NCBI GenBank assembly: GCA_027083485.1
Contig: JALWOO010000073.1
Coordinates: 1-8,695, forward strand
Source of the DNA: Amylibacter sp.
Lineage (GTDB): Bacteria; Pseudomonadota; Alphaproteobacteria; Rhodobacterales; Rhodobacteraceae
Direction: 5' to 3'
Length of the DNA: 8,695 nucleotides
Shown: positions 5,705-8,695 of the stretch, piece after piece
How the letters are laid out: each line of letters starts with the position of its first letter
Numbering within the stretch: the stretch's first letter is position 1
Notes under the pieces: generated by a model
What the model was told of the DNA's origin: nothing
Seen by the model: the letters and a program-made list of their open reading frames with translations, nothing else
Databases searched by the model: none
Translations under genes and position numbers: made by a program

Positions 5705-6341
5705 ACGCGCGATTCTGACGCTGGCGCAATGGTTTTCACCGGCCTATCCCGTGGGGGCTTTCAGCTTTAGCCACGGGCTGGAAGTGGCTGCTCTTGAAGG
5801 GAAAATTCCAGATATTGATGCGCTGGAAAACTGGCTCACCGCGCTGCTTGTGCAGGGGGCCGGTCGTCAGGACGTGATCCTGTTGGCGGCGGCATTCCAT
5901 GCGGCAGACAATGCCGAAACCCGGGCGGTAAATGCCTTGGCAGAGGCCTTGGCACCGGCCAAAGAACGGTTGTTGGAAACCCGCTCCCAAGGCGCGGCAT
6001 TTGCGCAAATTACGGCGGCGGTGCTTGGGGTGCAACTGGACGGGTTTTGCTATCCGGTGGCGGTCGGGCGGGCGGCAAATCTGGCGGAGATGCCTTTGGC
6101 GCTCTGTGCGCAGATGTATTTGCAAGCCCTGATCGGCAATCTGGTTTCCGCCGCTATCCGGCTTGGCTGTTGCGGTCAGACCGACGGGCAAAAGCTGGTT
6201 TCGGCTTTGAGCGATCTGTGCGTGCCGGTTGCCAATACGGCCATCGGGCAGGGGCTGGCGGATCTTGGTTCCGGTTGCATTGCCCTTGATATTGCGGCTA
6301 TGAAACATGAAACCCTTTATTCCAGGATATTTCGCTCATGA
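5688..6341 (+). CDS. ureF: Urease accessory protein UreF
   Basis: Helical protein that, with UreD and UreG, forms the complex that loads nickel into apo-urease, and tunes the UreG GTPase. The 217-aa product opens with the family signature: [13 protein letters not shown], then [10 protein letters not shown]. It ends with the usual [11 protein letters not shown] and a short tail, [11 protein letters not shown]. The start is ambiguous: ATGs in frame at 5670, 5688 and 5694 all lie inside ureE. GGAGG at 5656-5660 would favour 5670, GGGG at 5677-5680 favours 5688, and family N-termini that begin a few residues before the LTL motif favour 5688 or 5694. The stop overlaps the ureG start as ATGA, so translation is coupled. 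Confidence 0.92.
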   Translation: MAMPTERAILTLAQWFSPAYPVGAFSFSHGLEVAALEGKIPDIDALENWLTALLVQGAGRQDVILLAAAFHAADNAETRAVNALAEALAPAKERLLETRSQGAAFAQITAAVLGVQLDGFCYPVAVGRAANLAEMPLALCAQMYLQALIGNLVSAAIRLGCCGQTDGQKLVSALSDLCVPVANTAIGQGLADLGSGCIALDIAAMKHETLYSRIFRS

Positions 6342-6964
6342 CTTCGCCAAATGGCCCGTTGCGCATTGGTATCGGGGGGCCCGTCGGGGCCGGTAAAACC
6401 ACCCTCACAGCCGCCCTTGTCCGCCTGATGCGGGACCGGTTTTCGGTCGCCGTAGTGACCAACGATATTTACACACAGGAAGACGCAGAGGCCCTGATGC
6501 GGTTGCAAATTCTGCCGCAGGACCGGATTTTAGGCGTGGAAACAGGCGGTTGCCCGCATACGGCCATTCGGGAGGACGCCTCGATCAACCTTGCGGCCAT
6601 TGACCAACTGTGCAAGCGCCATCCGGATCTGGAGGTGGTGCTGATCGAATCCGGCGGTGACAACCTTTCGGCAACCTTTAGTCCGGAACTGGCGGATTTG
6701 ACGGTTTATGTGATTGATGTGGCCGCCGGCGAGGAAATCCCGCGCAAAGGCGGCCCCGCGATTACGCGTTCCGATGTTCTGGTGATCAACAAAACCGATC
6801 TGGCCCCGCATGTGGGGGCTTCGCTGGCGGTTATGGAACGGGATTCAGCGCGGATGCGCGGCGCAAAACCCACGGTTTTTGCCTGTCTAAAACAGCAGGA
6901 AGGGGCCGGTGACGTGCTGTCCATTCTCGCCGAAATGGGCGGGCTTTATGAGTCTACGCCCTAA
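6338..6964 (+). CDS. ureG: Urease accessory GTPase UreG
   Basis: SIMIBI-class GTPase that carries nickel and drives urease activation by GTP hydrolysis. The 208-aa product shows the P-loop GPVGAGKT at 14-21, [13 protein letters not shown] at 39-51, the nickel-binding CPH motif at 72-74 within [19 protein letters not shown] near 104-109, and the base-recognition motif NKTD near 151. Length and motifs are those of a functional UreG. The start overlaps the ureF stop by 4 nt, with AGGA 10 nt upstream. No gene follows on this strand: its TAA is interlocked with the stop of the convergent gene, leaving no room for a private terminator. Confidence 0.95.
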   Translation: MTSPNGPLRIGIGGPVGAGKTTLTAALVRLMRDRFSVAVVTNDIYTQEDAEALMRLQILPQDRILGVETGGCPHTAIREDASINLAAIDQLCKRHPDLEVVLIESGGDNLSATFSPELADLTVYVIDVAAGEEIPRKGGPAITRSDVLVINKTDLAPHVGASLAVMERDSARMRGAKPTVFACLKQQEGAGDVLSILAEMGGLYESTP

Positions 6965-8695
6965 CCGTCTATTTCAAGCGGCCGCAAGGTGATGCTTGTG
7001 GCGGATTTGTCCAGCTCTTGCAAACGCTCCTGCAACAGGGGCGCAAGGGTTTCGGCCATTTCATTCAGCGGGCGCGGGCGGGCAAACAGGGGTTCTTTGG
7101 TAACAATGCTTAACAGCAGGTTCATACCGGCGGGATCGCTGGCGCGAAAGCCGATCTGTTCCGCAGACGCCTGTTCTTCGGGATAGGCCACCCGAATAAC
7201 CCGCTGTGATCCGCTTTCTTTGCCGAGGTTCTCCAGCCGGTTATCCGGACGTAACGGATGCGGTAGCAGGTGGAAAACCTGACCGTCCTGATCCAGATAA
7301 ATCACGCTCAGAAACCCTGTGCTTTGCAAGGGGACTGTGACATCGATAACCGGATTTTCGCCTGTGCGAAAGCTGTTGTCCGGCATCGGTTCAGCGCGGT
7401 CATTTTTGCGATAGTCAAGGCGGGCCAGTGCATTTGCGGTATCCGGCAACAGTTGCAGGAAGGCGCAAATTTCCTTGGGCAGCAGGGTCAGGCGGCTTTC
7501 AATTCTGGTGTCGGGGGCGGCCTCTTGCAGAAGGGACTTCAGGGATTTAACCTCTTGTTTTTCTGAAATATTCCCGCTTATGGTCAGGGTGTCATCAGGG
7601 GCCAGAACCCCGTTGTTCCCCCCGCTCAGACGCAATGGGCCACAGGTTTTATGGTTGCGGATCAATGCCTGAAGCTGTGCGATTTTCACCGCAGATGCCT
7701 TCACTTCGATCCGGTCGACAAGGGACATACCGGTGCCGTTCAGGGCCTGTTTGGCCTGTTGCAAAATACGCGCGTGGTCGGCGGTGTTTTCCACTGTGGC
7801 CTGAAGGGTGACCGTGGTGTCCGAGGCGCTGACCGACCAGCCTTGCAGGTCTTTGAATGCCAGAGCAATCGCCACAATCCGGTTGGCCCAGCCCGCCATG
7901 GGAACCCCGCGGGCCAAGGTGATGTCGGTTTTGATTTCGGTGGCTTTCAACTGGTCCTTCAGAATGGTTTTGAGGCTCGGCAAAGGGCCTTCGCCGGGGA
8001 GATTGCCGGACAAGCGGAGCGGTGCCTCTTTGGATTGGCGGGAAATGGTTAACCGATAGGGATCGGCAATCGGCAGTTGCGGCAAGGTGACAATCTGGTC
8101 CGGTTCCGGTTCGCTTGCCGTTGGCGGAAGCACCATTGCCAATTGTTCGCCTTGGGCATTTTGCGTCAACAGATTGCGGCCTGTTCGGGTTTCGGGCGGC
8201 TGGATCGGGTCCGGCGGGGCAGCGGGCGGTGCCGTCGGGTCGCGCAGGGCAGGGGCTATTTGTTGGGGGGCCTGCTCAATGGTGGGCAAGGCAACGTGGT
8301 CAACCTTGCGGGCGAGCGGATTTAGCGGGCCGGACTCCTGTGAAGGCAGCGACAGGCCGGTTGTCGGGGTATCTGTTTCGGGCAGCGTCAGGGCAGTGCT
8401 TGAACTGCTGACACTCGGGGCAATCGGGGCCGGTTCGGGCGGTTCTTCTGCCGGTAATTCAGGGGCGGGTTCATTGGTATCTGCGGCGGATTTCAAGGGC
8501 GTTTCCGGCGGCTCGATTTGCGCCTGTTTGCGCGGGGGGGCAGGCGGATCAAACAGGCCGGACATCCACGCACCACCGCCAGCCGCTCCAAGGGCAAGTA
8601 CCGCCACCGCCGCCCAAAGCCCGCCTTTGCCTTTTTGCGGAGGGTTTTCCTGCTTCAGCTTTTCAATGGTGCTTTCGCGCATCGGAGCCGGGGGT
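6961..8695 (-). CDS. Membrane-anchored BON-like / DUF4384-like protein, probably C-terminal part of a kinase; 5' end outside window
   Basis: Numbering starts from the ATG at 8682 (573 aa). Residues 22-41 form one membrane helix after a basic cytoplasmic stretch. Residues 45-200 are a Pro/Glu/Ala-rich linker. About 205-325 resembles the BON-type repeats of alphaproteobacterial OmpA-like proteins ([11 protein letters not shown], then [12 protein letters not shown], then a long helix). About 347-410 is a second small module (LRLSG, then DTLTISGNI) bounded by Cys347 and Cys406, the only cysteines I see, which probably form a disulfide in the periplasm. About 440-535 resembles DUF4384 ([20 protein letters not shown], then HLLPHP). 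The ATG at 8682 has no ribosome binding site, and the frame stays open to the window edge with Pro/Ala codons (PPAP), so the protein likely starts further upstream. A soluble Ser/Thr kinase domain before the helix is the most natural missing part, but that is inference. Convergent with ureG. Confidence 0.7.
   Translation of the reverse strand, partial: PPAPMRESTIEKLKQENPPQKGKGGLWAAVAVLALGAAGGGAWMSGLFDPPAPPRKQAQIEPPETPLKSAADTNEPAPELPAEEPPEPAPIAPSVSSSSTALTLPETDTPTTGLSLPSQESGPLNPLARKVDHVALPTIEQAPQQIAPALRDPTAPPAAPPDPIQPPETRTGRNLLTQNAQGEQLAMVLPPTASEPEPDQIVTLPQLPIADPYRLTISRQSKEAPLRLSGNLPGEGPLPSLKTILKDQLKATEIKTDITLARGVPMAGWANRIVAIALAFKDLQGWSVSASDTTVTLQATVENTADHARILQQAKQALNGTGMSLVDRIEVKASAVKIAQLQALIRNHKTCGPLRLSGGNNGVLAPDDTLTISGNISEKQEVKSLKSLLQEAAPDTRIESRLTLLPKEICAFLQLLPDTANALARLDYRKNDRAEPMPDNSFRTGENPVIDVTVPLQSTGFLSVIYLDQDGQVFHLLPHPLRPDNRLENLGKESGSQRVIRVAYPEEQASAEQIGFRASDPAGMNLLLSIVTKEPLFARPRPLNEMAETLAPLLQERLQELDKSATSITLRPLEIDG

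Noticed and set aside
7651..8052. Plus-strand open frames opposite the DUF4384-like gene
   Set aside because: No domain, no ribosome binding site, and composition typical of complementary frames.
1..8695. CRISPR array, tRNA, rRNA, insertion sequence or prophage
   Set aside because: No regularly spaced repeats, cloverleaf, transposase or integrase frame is visible in the window.

Overview
The window looks like chromosomal DNA from an alphaproteobacterium, most likely Rhodobacterales (the Roseobacter/Rhodobacteraceae group). This rests on the moderately high GC, the look of the UreE/F/G proteins, a RACo/RamA-type corrinoid activator with a basic tail, and a GC-rich triple-hairpin element at the left edge of a kind I associate with that group. 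No RNA gene, CRISPR array, transposase or integrase is visible.

Layout. (1) 1-73: three back-to-back perfect hairpins, a terminator-like element. (2) 74-2101, minus: a 675-aa ferredoxin-ASKHA protein of the RACo/RamA/DUF4445 family, preceded by two abutting inverted repeats. (3) 2229-2972, minus, and 3173-3724, plus: a divergent pair of exported heme proteins, a class I cytochrome c with an extra four-cysteine domain and a small cytochrome P460-family protein, sharing a 200-bp promoter region. (4) 3726-3779: a hairpin terminator between convergent units. (5) 3783-4591, minus: two translationally coupled small membrane proteins (a DUF3995 protein and an unassigned four-helix protein), divergent from (6) a TetR-type regulator at 4670-5233. 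The 78-bp gap between them holds two copies of ATACG-N4-CGTAT around a promoter with a perfect TTGACA. (7) 5237-6964, plus: ureE, ureF and ureG, packed directly behind tetR. (8) 6961-8695, minus: a membrane-anchored, largely periplasmic protein with BON-like repeats and a DUF4384-like C-terminus, probably the C-terminal part of a longer protein (perhaps a Ser/Thr kinase) that runs off the window.

How the genes may work together. UreE, UreF and UreG are the nickel chaperone, the scaffold/GTPase regulator and the GTPase for urease maturation, but ureA/B/C and ureD are not here, and a TetR gene occupies the position directly upstream of ureE. The TetR protein most likely represses the divergent membrane-protein pair and itself, and read-through from tetR could tie ureEFG expression to the same signal. 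The CATACG half-site also occurs in the promoter region of the P460 gene, which hints that the regulator could reach further. The most distinctive local features are this dual-operator switch, the tetR-ureEFG arrangement, the cytochrome/Cys-rich fusion, and the putative kinase-anchor protein at the right edge.
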